Both the position numbers and the translations under genes were made by a program. Below are positions 16,906 to 26,672 of a DNA stretch of 64,000 nucleotides, piece by piece. Origin of the DNA: an unidentified bacterial endosymbiont (lineage in GTDB: Bacteria > Pseudomonadota > Gammaproteobacteria > Enterobacterales > Enterobacteriaceae); the NCBI RefSeq assembly GCF_918797525.1, contig NZ_OU963893.1, positions 2,418,001 to 2,482,000 on the forward strand, in the 5' to 3' direction. The notes beneath the pieces are model-generated. The model saw only the letters and a program-made list of their open reading frames with translations. It did not search any database and was not told the origin of the DNA. Positions within the stretch are counted from its first letter, which is position 1. The number at the start of each line of letters is the position of its first letter.

Positions 16906-17615
16906 AATTCCGGTTTTACCTGCTATTACTGGTGTTGTTGCTTACAGGTTGTCGGGTTGATTTATATAACGAGCTGCCTGAAGGTGATGCCAACCAGATG
17001 CTGGCCATTTTAATGCTGCATAATATTGAGGCGGATAAAGAAGAACGCGCGGGGGGCGTGACGCTACGAGTTGAAAAATCGCAGTTTATCAATGCCGTAG
17101 ATATCTTGCGGCTCAATGGTTTTCCGCGCCGTGTTTATGTCACTGCCCAGACGATGTTTCCGCCTAATCAACTGGTTGTTTCTCCCGCCGAGGAGCAGCA
17201 AAAAATCATCTTTCTTAAAGAGCAACGCATCGAAAATATGCTGAGCCTGATGGACGGTGTGGTCGATACAAATGTGACAATCGCTTCCTCCGCCCGCAAC
17301 GATGAGAAAAGCGGCGAGACCTCTGTAGCCGTGTTTATAAAATATTCACCCCGTGTCAATTTCGAAGAGTTCCGTACGCAGATAAAGAACCTGCTGAATA
17401 AATCTATCCCCGGAGTGGATTACAGCAAAATAAGTATTCTGATGCAGCCTGCCGAATACCGTATGCACGTCAACAGGGGGTCCGAACGGCGGTCAGAAAT
17501 ATTTCCTGCATGGCTCTCGCAGCATCGGGTTATATGGATCGCGGTTATCTCAATGGTGCTGGCGATCGCGGTTGCATGGAGAGAAATTGCTAAATGGATA
17601 AAATACAAGAAATAA
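16902..17615 (+). CDS. ssaJ: SPI-2-type inner-membrane ring lipoprotein (SctJ)
   Basis: A 237-residue YscJ/PrgK-family lipoprotein. Lipobox LLLTGC near residue 17, the LPEGDANQMLAILMLHNIEA domain, FPPNQLVVSPAEEQQK and a C-terminal membrane span (IWIAVISMVLAIAVAWREI). It forms the inner ring with SsaD. Confidence 0.95.
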   Translation: MKFRFYLLLLVLLLTGCRVDLYNELPEGDANQMLAILMLHNIEADKEERAGGVTLRVEKSQFINAVDILRLNGFPRRVYVTAQTMFPPNQLVVSPAEEQQKIIFLKEQRIENMLSLMDGVVDTNVTIASSARNDEKSGETSVAVFIKYSPRVNFEEFRTQIKNLLNKSIPGVDYSKISILMQPAEYRMHVNRGSERRSEIFPAWLSQHRVIWIAVISMVLAIAVAWREIAKWIKYKK

Positions 17616-18202
17616 CCGCATCGGACGCGCCGATCCTGCGCCTGTACCGCCGTTTGTGGCAGCCGGCTCGCTATGCTCACCCAAACTGGTTTATTGGCAT
17701 GGGTTTTCATCCTCCGCTGTGTTGGCAGTATGGTCGGTACCCGGTGATGGACCGCATTTTGAATGAGGCGTTGCGCAGACGGCGTGGCACTCCGCGACTG
17801 ACTGAACGCGCTGGGCAACCGAAGGCTGAAAGCTTCAGAGAGGCGAACTATCTGGAAACTCTTGCGCTGGCGCTGGGATTATTGATGCTGAATTGCAAAG
17901 ACTATTTTCTGCTACCAGCTTACCGGCAAACGCTGAGCCAGCGCGTAAACGATGTCATTCTCTGGCAATTGTTCGGACTCTGTACCGGCGTTAAGCGTGC
18001 TGTTTTCACGCCACAAACCCTGCAACAACAGGCCACAGAAATTGGGCTGGCAGGGCTTTACCGCATTGCGGAAAAGGATGCAGCGCTGTATGCGTCTTTA
18101 GTCGCGCTCCCTCCCCGCGCACGCGCGTTGCGACCGGGCGTATCAAGGCGAACGTTTAACTTACTGGAGCAGGTGTTATGTGCCAACGAAAACTTCCTGT
18201 AA
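17594..18202 (+). CDS. SPI-2-type sorting-platform protein (SctK/OrgA class)
   Basis: A 202-residue protein between ssaJ and ssaK, where Salmonella carries the poorly named STM1410 gene. Content is typical of SctK: HPNWFIGMGFHPPLCWQYGR near the N terminus and Leu-rich helices after it. SctK links the SctQ pods of the cytoplasmic sorting platform to SctD. It overlaps both neighbours (22 bases with ssaJ, 25 with ssaK). Confidence 0.82.
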   Translation: MDKIQEITASDAPILRLYRRLWQPARYAHPNWFIGMGFHPPLCWQYGRYPVMDRILNEALRRRRGTPRLTERAGQPKAESFREANYLETLALALGLLMLNCKDYFLLPAYRQTLSQRVNDVILWQLFGLCTGVKRAVFTPQTLQQQATEIGLAGLYRIAEKDAALYASLVALPPRARALRPGVSRRTFNLLEQVLCANENFL

Positions 18203-18870
18203 CCCGGACTGGCGGTATGCTACCGGAAGGCAGTGTTATATCTGCCTGCGAATTTGAAGCCTATCTGTTTCAGGACCGCTCAAGACTGCAGGCGGCGCAG
18301 CAGGCAGACGCTATTCTTGTCGAAGCGCGCAGGAGAGCGGCGGTTTTGTTGCATAAAACGCGACGAAAATGTCATCAGGAAAAGGAAAAAATGCGCCTGC
18401 AGCAAGCCACGTTGCAGGAGGAGATCATGACGCGTTGTGAAGGCAAGTGGCGCGAAGAACATATTACACAGCTACGACAGGATGAAGCTTTGCAGCAGGA
18501 AATGGTTCGGCGTGTGGCGGTTTCTATCAGGCGGGGTATCCAAAATGTGCTGAGCGCATGGTTTGATCAACAAGATCTGGATGAGGTGCTGTGTCGACGA
18601 CTCGCCCGTAACGTTGAAAAGATGGCCGTTGAAGGGGCGTTAAGCCTGCATATTCATCCCAGCGTAAAGGCCCGGGTTCAGGCGGAATTTGGCGAACGTT
18701 TCACCCTTGTTGAAGAGCCGCGTTTTACGCCCGATCGTGCGGCATTGGCCTCGGCTCAGCTCTCGGTCTCGTTTTCGCTGAAGGACCATTTTTATAAGCT
18801 GCTCGACTGGCTAGATACCCCTGGAGAGTGTGATGAAGATATTCGACACGGCTGCGACAGCGCACGTTAA
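18178..18870 (+). CDS. ssaK: SPI-2-type ATPase stator (SctL)
   Basis: A 230-residue SctL/FliH-like protein: an N-terminal conserved block, a long charged coiled coil (residues 35-90, RRKCHQEKEKMRLQQATLQEE) and a C-terminal domain that binds the ATPase (SsaN). GGAGCAGGTGTT precedes the ATG. It overlaps ssaL by 38 bases. Confidence 0.92.
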   Translation: MCQRKLPVTRTGGMLPEGSVISACEFEAYLFQDRSRLQAAQQADAILVEARRRAAVLLHKTRRKCHQEKEKMRLQQATLQEEIMTRCEGKWREEHITQLRQDEALQQEMVRRVAVSIRRGIQNVLSAWFDQQDLDEVLCRRLARNVEKMAVEGALSLHIHPSVKARVQAEFGERFTLVEEPRFTPDRAALASAQLSVSFSLKDHFYKLLDWLDTPGECDEDIRHGCDSAR

Positions 18871-19819
18871 TAACGAACACGCTTCAGGCTGGCGTCAGCC
18901 GGAAGGAATAAGGTCGCCCATGGAGGCTGCGCTGGCAGAACTTTTAGCTTCAGAAGGCAGCGCGCTTACGGAAACGCTGGAAGAGATGGGGATGGCCCTT
19001 GCCGGACGCTTGAGAGACCATCAGCACAAAAATTCCTGCGAACATCGTGACGCGCTCAGGCAGAAAGCCCTGGTGACGATCCTCCGTCAGGCCGCCGAAC
19101 AGGCAGGAGGCCTACAGGAGGCTTTTGCGTTAAAAAATCCGGCGTCGGGCACAGCCGGTCAGATTTTAGCCGTCGCCATCGCGATGGGGCAGACCCGCTT
19201 GAGTGACAAAAAAAGTAACGCCTTGAGCCGCCAGCTTAAAGCGTTAATGGAAGTGAAGGGATGGGAGGCGGAGCTTTTCGGGATGCTGGAGTTAGGACGC
19301 GCAAGCCGGCCGCTCATCGCCTCAATTAATCGGCTATTCCGCCAGGCTATGGATGAGGAAAAAGTTCCCTTAAGTGAATGGTTTATGCGACTGTCCGATT
19401 TACCGGATCGACGGCCTCGGGTACGGGCGCTGTTACGCATGCTGGTATTTGAACTCTCGGCCTGCACATCAATGTCCTTATCCGCGAGGCTAACGGCGAC
19501 GCTGTCGAGTTTGAGGCGTTTATTGCTGTTTCTTGGGCTGGATGCGGAAAGCAGCCGGGTTGAAAATCTGTGCAAACTTCCAGCAAATACATTGCTCCCG
19601 TTGATGATGGATATCGTCAGTCAGAGCTGGTTATTCGACGAATGGCTCCTTTCCCGGTTGCTGGGCTGGAAAAGCCGGGGCGGGCGCCTGAATCTGCTGC
19701 TTCAGCATTTAGATGTTCTTTTCTCAATGTTGCCTGACCCTTGCTTCAATGATGATGAGCAACGTGAGCAAATCCTCTCGGTCGTTCGCGGCCTGAAAGG
19801 TAATCAGGCCATTGCCTGA
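18833..19819 (+). CDS. ssaL: SPI-2-type gatekeeper (SctW)
   Basis: A 328-residue SsaL/InvE/SepL-family gatekeeper with Leu-rich helical repeats (LVTILRQAAEQAGGLQEAFAL, VLFSMLPDPCFNDDEQREQI). Salmonella SsaL is 338 residues and, with SpiC and SsaM, holds effectors back until translocators are out. Start at ATG 18833 with GGAGAG ahead. Confidence 0.92.
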   Translation: MKIFDTAATAHVNNEHASGWRQPEGIRSPMEAALAELLASEGSALTETLEEMGMALAGRLRDHQHKNSCEHRDALRQKALVTILRQAAEQAGGLQEAFALKNPASGTAGQILAVAIAMGQTRLSDKKSNALSRQLKALMEVKGWEAELFGMLELGRASRPLIASINRLFRQAMDEEKVPLSEWFMRLSDLPDRRPRVRALLRMLVFELSACTSMSLSARLTATLSSLRRLLLFLGLDAESSRVENLCKLPANTLLPLMMDIVSQSWLFDEWLLSRLLGWKSRGGRLNLLLQHLDVLFSMLPDPCFNDDEQREQILSVVRGLKGNQAIA

Positions 19820-19870
19820 TTACTGGCATCGACGATATTCGGGAAGATGCTGCGTCGAAGAGAGAGTTAA

Positions 19871-20236
19871 ATGGCGCCAGATTTAATGACACAAAGAAAT
19901 ATTCAACAGTTTATCCAGCTAACCAGGCTGGAGTTACAGCAGATCCAGTCAGATATTTACTGGCGCACATCTGATTTTGAAGTATGGCTCAATTATCGTA
20001 ATAAACGTATCCACCTTAGCCAGTGTTTAATCACTGAAACTGACGATAGCATGTTAATGGAAGCATTACGTCAATGGCAACCGACACGCTTCTACGGAAT
20101 TCCCCAACGTTTTTTTATCCTCAACCGTAAACTCGTTGTAAATTGTACTCCACTTGCGGACAGTACCGCCGAACACTGGTTCCGGCTGTATCAACGTCAA
20201 CAGGCATTTCTGGAAAACTTATGTCACCCTACGTAA
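19871..20236 (+). CDS. ssaM: SPI-2 gatekeeper-complex protein SsaM
   Basis: A 121-residue protein aligning with Ssa[46 protein letters not shown] and [15 protein letters not shown] all have counterparts. It acts with SsaL and SpiC at the export gate. The 3' end overlaps the ssaV start. Confidence 0.92.
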   Translation: MAPDLMTQRNIQQFIQLTRLELQQIQSDIYWRTSDFEVWLNYRNKRIHLSQCLITETDDSMLMEALRQWQPTRFYGIPQRFFILNRKLVVNCTPLADSTAEHWFRLYQRQQAFLENLCHPT

Positions 20237-22275
20237 TAGTGATGGAAAAGATAAAAGGCTGGTATTCAACGGGTGAAGGCGGTCTGGATATCATTCTGCC
20301 GGTCGTATTTCTTATCGCTATAATGATGATTCTGCTGCCCCTTCCCACGGTCGTTGTCGATATATTGATTGCGGTGAATATTACAGCCTCTTTAATACTG
20401 TTACTTATTGCAATTTCGATAGGTGAGCCTCTTGAATTGTCGGTATTTCCAACATTGTTGTTAATCACAACGATATTCCGTCTGGCATTGACCGTCAGTA
20501 CCACGCGTCTGGTGCTGCTTCAGCATGATGCCGGTAATATTGTCGATGCATTTGGCCATTTTGTCGTCAGTGGCAACCTCACTGTCGGGTTGGTTATTTT
20601 CAGTATCATTACGATTGTCCAGTTCATCGTCATTACAAAAGGCACTGAGCGAGTGGCTGAAGTCAGCGCGCGTTTCTCACTCGATGGCATGCCCGGTAAG
20701 CAGATGAGCATTGACGGTGACATGCGCGCCGGTGCGATCGATGCCAGTCAGGCGCGGCAAATGCGCCAGATGATTCAGCAGGAAAGCCGATTCCTGGGTG
20801 CAATGGACGGGGCGATGAAGTTCGTCAAGGGCGATGCCATAGCCGGGATTATCGTGGTTCTGGTGAACATCATCGGGGGGATGATCATTGGCGTTGTGCA
20901 ACACAACATGCCTCTAGCTGATGCAGTTCAGAAATACAGCGTGCTATCCATCGGGGATGGCTTGTGTGGCCAGATCCCGTCTCTGCTTATCTCTCTGAGC
21001 GCGGGGGTCATCGTTACCCGGGTTCCGGGTGAGAAAAAACAGAATCTCTCCCGGGAACTCTCCGCGCAAATTGGCAGGCAACCCCGGGCGCTTGTCCTTA
21101 CGGCTGTCGTTATGTTGCTCCTGGCTATCGTGCCCGGTTTTCCCTTTTTCATCTTTTTCCCTCTGGCTGTTGTTCTGGCGATGCCGCTTTTGTTCACCTG
21201 GCATCAACGCTATTTTCCGCAAGGAGAGCCGGAGCGAAAGGAAACGGCGCTACCGGATACGATGACGCCTGGGGTAACGCCGATGATGCTACGCTTTGGC
21301 GCTGCGCTGGAGCCATACATTGTCGAAAAGCGCATTGACGCTTTGCGATGGAAACTGTTTGAAGAATATGGTGTTCCGCTGCCTGAAGTGACGCTTCTTC
21401 CCGCCCCCGGAGACGACGCTGGAAAGTTGACCATGTTTGTTTATCAGATCCCCGTGCTCTCTGTGATCGTTCCGGAAGAGTGCCCGTATCTGTTGACAGG
21501 AAAGGACGCACGCTTCGAAGGAAAGACGCAAACGCTCAATGAAGGGCTTGGAACCATAACCTGGCTTAATACTGAGGTCGGTCAGACTGCACGTGCCATG
21601 GGGATAACGGTTGCAGAAGGGGCAGATCGGATAACAGTGTTGCTGGAGAAGGTGTTTTTGCGCCACATGGCAGAATTTATAGGCGTGCAGGAAGCCTACT
21701 ACCTGATGAACTCCATGGAGAGAGATTATGCTGAGCTTGTTAAAGAGCTTCAGCGACAACTTCCCAGCATCAGAATTACGGAAGTTTTGCGCCGGCTGGT
21801 GGCGGAAAAGGTCACTATCCGCGATCTGCGCCTGATTTTCGGTACGCTCATTGAGTGGGGTCCACGGGAAAAAGATGTGCTGATGCTGACTGAGTATGTC
21901 CGCGTGGCGCTTCGACGTCACCTTCTGCACCAGATTATGCCTCCGGACGGGATCCTTGAGGTCATTCATATCGGTGAGGTTATAGAGAATCTTATCAGAG
22001 AATCTACGCGTCAAACCGTTCAGGGGAGTTATACCGCGCTCAGTTCCGGGCAGAATGCAAAGATCCTCGAACGTATCACCGATGCGGTGATGGAGCACGG
22101 GAATGTCTGCATTGTTACCTCAATCGATGCCCGCCGTTACTTACGCAAGATGACGGAGGACACGCTGTTTGATGTGCCCGTACTGTCCTGGCAGGAGCTG
22201 GGGGAAAATTGCCAGGTGAGGGTGGTGTGTGGTGTTGATATTGACCCAGAGGAGAGTTGTGATGAGCAATATTGA
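20221..22275 (+). CDS. ssaV: SPI-2-type export gate (SctV)
   Basis: A 684-residue FHIPEP-family export gate with about eight membrane spans in the first 330 residues, the signature [19 protein letters not shown] and [13 protein letters not shown], and a cytoplasmic domain forming the nonameric ring (LLRHMAEF-type: [19 protein letters not shown]). Start taken at ATG 20221, overlapping ssaM; ATG 20242 is an alternative, and any start further upstream would be out of context. Confidence 0.95.
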   Translation: MSPYVIVMEKIKGWYSTGEGGLDIILPVVFLIAIMMILLPLPTVVVDILIAVNITASLILLLIAISIGEPLELSVFPTLLLITTIFRLALTVSTTRLVLLQHDAGNIVDAFGHFVVSGNLTVGLVIFSIITIVQFIVITKGTERVAEVSARFSLDGMPGKQMSIDGDMRAGAIDASQARQMRQMIQQESRFLGAMDGAMKFVKGDAIAGIIVVLVNIIGGMIIGVVQHNMPLADAVQKYSVLSIGDGLCGQIPSLLISLSAGVIVTRVPGEKKQNLSRELSAQIGRQPRALVLTAVVMLLLAIVPGFPFFIFFPLAVVLAMPLLFTWHQRYFPQGEPERKETALPDTMTPGVTPMMLRFGAALEPYIVEKRIDALRWKLFEEYGVPLPEVTLLPAPGDDAGKLTMFVYQIPVLSVIVPEECPYLLTGKDARFEGKTQTLNEGLGTITWLNTEVGQTARAMGITVAEGADRITVLLEKVFLRHMAEFIGVQEAYYLMNSMERDYAELVKELQRQLPSIRITEVLRRLVAEKVTIRDLRLIFGTLIEWGPREKDVLMLTEYVRVALRRHLLHQIMPPDGILEVIHIGEVIENLIRESTRQTVQGSYTALSSGQNAKILERITDAVMEHGNVCIVTSIDARRYLRKMTEDTLFDVPVLSWQELGENCQVRVVCGVDIDPEESCDEQY

Positions 22276-23580
22276 CGCGATGCAGCGAAGATTAGAGCAG
22301 ATCCTCGCCGCGAAAAGCGACCCGCCGAAGGGATATCTGAGAACCGGCCGGTTGCGCACCGTGGGGCCCACGCTGATGAAAGCGCACCTCCCGGATGTTT
22401 TTATGGGTGAAGTGTGCCGCATTCTGCCGGGTAACGCGCTGGCGGAAGTGGTTGGCGTTGAAGGTTCCAGTGCGTTGCTCTCTCCCTTTGGCGATACGTC
22501 AGGTCATTACTGTGGACAACGCGTGATTCCCACCGGACGCCGACACCGGGTACCGGTCGGTACCGGCCTTCTGGGACGGGTGGTGGATGGACTGGGGAGG
22601 GCGCTGGATGGTGGTCCCCCATTGCAGGGCCCCTTGCGGGATTATGACGCGCCACCGCCTTCTCCTCTGTCTCGCCAACTGATAGAGCGCCCGATGCTGA
22701 CAGGCATTCGCGCAATTGATTCCCTCACCACCTGCGGAGAGGGCCAGCGGATGGGGATTTTCGCTGCGCCGGGTGTCGGAAAAAGCGTTTTGCTGGCCAT
22801 GCTCTGTCAGAGCGCGGACAGCGAGATAACGGTTCTCGCCTTAGTTGGCGAGCGCGGTCGCGAGGTGCGGGAGTTCCTGGAAAAAAATCTTAGCGCTGAG
22901 GTCAGGCAGCGCACAGTTGTTGTGGTCTCCACGTCAGACAGGCCAGCGATGGAGCGCATGCGTGCGCTCTTTGTCGCGACCACCATTGCAGAAGCCTTTC
23001 GTGACAGGGGACACAGGGTCATGTTGCTGGCGGATTCATTGACACGCTATGCGCGTGCAGCGAGAGAAATTGCGCTTGCGAGCGGTGAAACGATCGGCGC
23101 TATTGGTTATCCCGCCAGCGTATTTGCATCCTTACCCCGCCTGCTGGAACGAGCGGGTAAAGCTGAGCGCGGCTGTATTACGGCGTTTTATACGGTGCTT
23201 GTTGAAAACGATGACATGAACGAGCCGCTGGCAGATGAAGTCAGATCGCTGCTGGACGGGCACATCGTCTTATCAAGGCGGCTCTCCGAGGGGGGACATT
23301 CCCGGCCATTGACGTGCTGGCGAGTCTGAGCCGGTTAATGCCCCTGGTCGTAGATACACGGCATCGTGTTCTGGCCGGAGAAGTGCGTAACTTACTGTCT
23401 GTGTATCGTGACGTTGAACTTCTGGTGAGGATCGGTGAATTCAAACCCGGAGAAGATCCTGTCGCCGATCTTGCGGTGAAGAATTACCCGGCAATATGTG
23501 ATTTTCTCAAGCAGAGGGAGTGCGAACCATGCGAACTCGAAGCATTGCTGCGCAGAATGCAACAACTGACAGGCAATTGA
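22262..23580 (+). pseudogene. ssaN: SPI-2-type T3SS ATPase (SctN) with single-base frameshift
   Basis: Frame 1 from ATG 22262 encodes the N-terminal domain, Walker A (APGVGKSV, residues 169-176) and Walker B region ([16 protein letters not shown]), then leaves the family sequence at [14 protein letters not shown] and stops at 23329. The true continuation ([21 protein letters not shown] to the end) lies in the next frame, stopping at 23580. The join is at about 23295-23310, where GGGGGGACATTCCCGG lacks one base relative to a family [14 protein letters not shown] reading. Restored, the protein would be about 439 residues, as expected for SsaN (433). As written, the C-terminal chaperone/effector-docking domain is lost and the system should be inactive. 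A read error in the G/C runs is a real alternative. Confidence 0.88.
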
Positions 23581-23957
23581 TCCTGCTAAGTATTTTGAAA
23601 GTTAAAGAGCATTCCGAGGATAAATTACGACGGCAACTGACGGAGCTTATAAAGACTCAGCAAACTCTTGAAGTATCGAAGGCCAATTGTGCGGAAATAA
23701 GGGCCGGGCTGCGCCATACGCTGGGGCAGATGCTGGCGTGGTCCGGCACATTGCCCGCCAGCCTCCTGCAGCAAAAAAAAGGCCAGATGAACCAGTTATT
23801 TCATCATGAAAATGTACTTGCTGCCCAGGAGCGTCTGCTTAGCGATGAGATAAAAAAAGTGCAGGCTCATCAGGCTACGCTGCAGCAGAACGTGATTATT
23901 TTATTGAAAAAAAAGGAAAAAATACGGAGTTTGTTGCGCGGTGAATATGAAAATTGA
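23529..23957 (+). CDS. ssaO: SPI-2-type ATPase stalk protein (SctO)
   Basis: A 142-residue protein, almost all charged coiled coil (SEDKLRRQLTELIKTQQTLE, NQLFHHENVLAAQERLLSDE), as in SctO/FliJ proteins that sit in the ATPase pore. Start chosen at ATG 23529 (GGGAG upstream), overlapping the ssaN 3' end. Confidence 0.85.
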   Translation: MRTRSIAAQNATTDRQLILLSILKVKEHSEDKLRRQLTELIKTQQTLEVSKANCAEIRAGLRHTLGQMLAWSGTLPASLLQQKKGQMNQLFHHENVLAAQERLLSDEIKKVQAHQATLQQNVIILLKKKEKIRSLLRGEYEN

Positions 23958-24303
23958 AGGCTGTCTCTGGCATCATCTCCCGCAAAAGGAAGAAGAAACA
24001 CAGGCTGATTACGCACAGAAAACGCGATTTTCTCGTTTAATGACCAGAGTGAGCCTGCCGCAACCTGTGCTGCGCTCAGGGTATGTCGGGTTGCGTCGGC
24101 GATACCGGCTGTCAGGCGGTACGGTAGGGGAGCTGACCTGTGAAATTGAAGAGGCGCAGGGAAAGCTGCATATTCAAATTGAGGTGCAGCGGGCTGACAC
24201 TTACGCCACGCTCTTCCGGCTTTCGGCATGGCTGCATGAGCATTTGCGTGATGCCGGGTATAACGTCGCGCTGGAGGTGAAATATGTTGCATGTGACCAC
24301 TGA
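23947..24303 (+). CDS. ssaP: SPI-2-type needle-length/substrate switch protein (SctP)
   Basis: A 118-residue protein matching SsaP in size and in the blocks RRRYRLSGGTVGELTCEIEE and a C-terminal helix with LEVKYV. SctP proteins measure needle length and trigger the switch in SsaU. ATG 23947 chosen; GTG 23941 is an in-frame alternative. Confidence 0.85.
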   Translation: MKIEGCLWHHLPQKEEETQADYAQKTRFSRLMTRVSLPQPVLRSGYVGLRRRYRLSGGTVGELTCEIEEAQGKLHIQIEVQRADTYATLFRLSAWLHEHLRDAGYNVALEVKYVACDH

Positions 24304-25255
24304 AGAGTTCGCGCTCGTGCAATCTCTTGCGCCCTCGGGCGCCGCTATGGGTGCCTTACATGTAGACAGGACAGTGTGGCGTGTCGGCCTGGAGGGAATC
24401 AGTTTATCGGTCGAGATCGATGGGCACGACTGTTTTGTCTGGCTGCCGCTGACCGACTGGCGAGCGTGCTGCGAGGCGCTAGCAGGGGTTGCGGAACTTG
24501 ACGCGTTAGACCCGTTGTTGAGCGCAGGTATTGTCGAATGGGCGCTGTCTCCCTTGCTACTGGCAAGCGAGGCCCGGCTGAGTAAACCAGTTAATATCCT
24601 CCCATGCAGTCTGATACCTCAACAGGTTACGCTTACTTTTTGCTGGAGCAATGAACATCAGCCTTTTCGCGCGCTCTTGTTTGGCTGGCCTGATAGCTGG
24701 TATGCCAGAATATTAAGCGCAATTGCCGCCACGCCCCGTGTGGAAAACCCGTTACCCGTGCTCACACTTCCGGTTTATATCGGCGGGGCGGTTCTTACGT
24801 TATCGGCCCTGGAACAGGTTCAGGTGGGCTGCGGCATAAAAATCGTCACGCCAGGCGATCCCGCTGAAGGGGAATTTCTTTTGAGTCTCTCTCCGACAGC
24901 GACGTTCGGAATAGTATTAACGGAGAATGAAATGCAATTAAATACGCTGGTAGAGGATATTGAAGGGTTGCTTATGCAGGAACAGGGTGAGCCTTATGCA
25001 GAGGCGGAAGGTTCGCTGGAACTCAATATGATCCCACAGACAGTGCTGGTGGAAGTGGGCTCTGTAGAGGTTTCATTGGGCGCGATACGCACTCTGGCTG
25101 AAGGCGACATTCTCTGCGTAGAACCACGGTTTCCGTCACAGATACGCCTGAAGCTGAATGGACGCACCATTGGCAGCGGGGAGCTTGTTGTCTGTAATGA
25201 TAGCTACTGTGTCAGAGTGACCAAATGGTATTTGTCGGGGATTGACGGTCAATGA
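24284..25255 (+). CDS. ssaQ: SPI-2-type sorting-platform C-ring protein (SctQ)
   Basis: A 323-residue SctQ protein, matching SsaQ (322), with two C-terminal SpoA domains (PQTVLVEVGSVEVSLGAIRTL, GDILCVEPRFPSQIRLKLNG). It forms the sorting-platform pods. GGAGGTGAAAT precedes the ATG. An internal start giving the short form is listed separately. In Salmonella ssaR follows at once; here a 760-base insert follows. Confidence 0.94.
   Translation: MLHVTTEEFALVQSLAPSGAAMGALHVDRTVWRVGLEGISLSVEIDGHDCFVWLPLTDWRACCEALAGVAELDALDPLLSAGIVEWALSPLLLASEARLSKPVNILPCSLIPQQVTLTFCWSNEHQPFRALLFGWPDSWYARILSAIAATPRVENPLPVLTLPVYIGGAVLTLSALEQVQVGCGIKIVTPGDPAEGEFLLSLSPTATFGIVLTENEMQLNTLVEDIEGLLMQEQGEPYAEAEGSLELNMIPQTVLVEVGSVEVSLGAIRTLAEGDILCVEPRFPSQIRLKLNGRTIGSGELVVCNDSYCVRVTKWYLSGIDGQ
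24932..25255 (+). CDS. Internal translation product of ssaQ (SsaQ-short)
   Basis: An in-frame ATG at 24932 with CGGAG seven to eight bases upstream opens a 107-residue product covering the last SpoA domain. Salmonella SsaQ is known to give a C-terminal short form of about this size from an internal start, which joins the full-length protein. The position and ribosome site are conserved here. Confidence 0.7.
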   Translation: MQLNTLVEDIEGLLMQEQGEPYAEAEGSLELNMIPQTVLVEVGSVEVSLGAIRTLAEGDILCVEPRFPSQIRLKLNGRTIGSGELVVCNDSYCVRVTKWYLSGIDGQ

Positions 25256-25759
25256 TGTAAAAAACCACGCGAAGAGCTGGTGAACAAATCGAATATTGTC
25301 GAGGTATTACTGGAAATGCTGATGGCTCGATCGAATCCACGGTGTCTGTAATGATTGAGCATATCTTCTCGGCTGTTACCACAGAAAAACTCGCAGCCGT
25401 GGTGTTTCGCTTGCTCCAGCGCTCCAGACGAGAGGCGATTCCTCAAGTACCTGGAGGTCGGAATTGTGTGCGTTTCGTTCTTGTCTGGGAGCGTCAATGA
25501 GATTACCTCCAGCACATTTCGCACCTCTAGAAAATCTGGTTTTTCCCGATTAGGCAAAGAGAATTCACCAATTCTCGGTTGCATGGATTGTGAGATGGGT
25601 TGATTTTCGTTCAAAGCTTTCGTGAGAACCTCTTCTGTTAGGCTTAAATTGACCACTCTGCAATCAATATCCCCCGAAATTTTCTACATTGCTTTTAATT
25701 CTCTGGAGATCAGAAAGAATGAAGCCGGACTCCAGAAGTGTTTCTTCGCTCACTTTCAT
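25249..25759 (-). pseudogene. Unrecognised antisense gene inserted between ssaQ and ssaR, frameshifted
   Basis: On the minus strand ATG 25757-25759, with AAGGAT ahead, reads MKVSEETLLESGFILSDLQR and so on to NFGGY, then stops. The next frame, joined at a five-G run (25671-25675 as C on the plus strand), continues DIDCRVVNLSLTEEVLTK to a stop at 25249. Joined, it is about 170 residues. The C-terminal part (CEFFCGNSREDMLNHYRHRG) faintly resembles GNAT/autoinducer-synthase-like acyltransferases, but I would not assign it. It converges on ssaQ and splits the otherwise overlapping ssaQ-ssaR pair. It has no equivalent in Salmonella SPI-2 that I know. Confidence 0.6.
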
Positions 25760-26021
25760 GGATTTTTATCCTTAAAATTCACCAAATCATCACAGGTAAA
25801 TTGAACCTAAATCAGGGGATATATCGTCATTTACAAGTTAAATTTGGATGTTGATTATTTTCTTTTTTTAAACATTAAGATCTGTCGTTAGTGTGGTTTT
25901 TTACACGATTGACCGCTACGACCGGGCAATAACGGCGGAATAAAATCCGGTTTAGCCCCGATGGCACGATAGCCGAAGCAATAGCTATGATGCGCCATCA
26001 TTGTGGTGTTCAGGAATTTTC
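25760..26021. other. Leader region ahead of ssaR
   Basis: About 260 bases separating the antisense gene from ssaR. AT-rich to 25890, then GC-richer. It must carry the promoter of the antisense gene. Whether it also gives ssaRSTU their own promoter is unknown. No hairpin with a T tract is evident. Confidence 0.4.
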
Positions 26022-26672
26022 ATGCTTTTGCCCGACTCTCCATGGCAACTTATTGCTTTGCTGTTTTTACTCTCGCTGTTGCCGCTGTTTATGGTGATGG
26101 GAACATCATTTTTGAAGTTGGCGGTGGTGTTTTCTATTTTGCGAAACGCGCTGGGCATTCAGCAAGTGCCGCCCAATCTGGCGCTGAATGGTCTGGCTTT
26201 GGTTCTGTCTATCTTTATCATGGGACCCACGCTACTTGAGGTCAAAGCGCGTTGGCAGCCAAAAGTCGAGGAGGGTGCTCCCGCCTGGATGGCGGCTGGA
26301 TGGGATAGCCAGGCTCTGACACCCTACCGTCAGTTTCTGGAAAAAAACAGCGACGAAAATCAGATCCTCTATTTTCGCGGCGTAATCGCCAAAAACTGGC
26401 CACCGGAAGCGCGGAGATATATCCGACCGAATTCGCTTATCATTCTTCTTCCGGCCTTCACTGTCAGCCAGTTGTCCCAGGCATTTCGTATTGGGTTACT
26501 CATCTATTTACCCTTCCTGGCAATAGATTTACTGGTATCCAACATTCTTCTGGCAATGGGCATGATGATGGTATCCCCGATGACCATCTCTTTACCGTTT
26601 AAAATTCTCATCTTTTTGATGGCCGGGGGATGGGACCTGATTCTCTCCCAGCTCATGCAGAGTTTCTCATGA
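26022..26672 (+). CDS. ssaR: SPI-2-type export apparatus protein (SctR)
   Basis: A 216-residue FliP/SctR membrane protein with the signature SFLKLAVVFSILRNALGIQQVPPN and GMMMVSPMTISLPFKILIFL, and length equal to Salmonella SsaR (215). With SctS and SctT it forms the export channel. Start at ATG 26022 with CAGGAAT ahead. Confidence 0.95.
   Translation: MLLPDSPWQLIALLFLLSLLPLFMVMGTSFLKLAVVFSILRNALGIQQVPPNLALNGLALVLSIFIMGPTLLEVKARWQPKVEEGAPAWMAAGWDSQALTPYRQFLEKNSDENQILYFRGVIAKNWPPEARRYIRPNSLIILLPAFTVSQLSQAFRIGLLIYLPFLAIDLLVSNILLAMGMMMVSPMTISLPFKILIFLMAGGWDLILSQLMQSFS

Noticed and set aside
20143..20220. Upstream extension of ssaV into ssaM
   Set aside because: The extra residues are the ssaM coding region read in another frame and match nothing in SctV proteins; start placed at 20221.
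21289..22098. 269-codon minus-strand frame opposite ssaV
   Set aside because: Fully antisense to a conserved export-gate domain, with no ribosome site or family match; shadow of strong codon bias.
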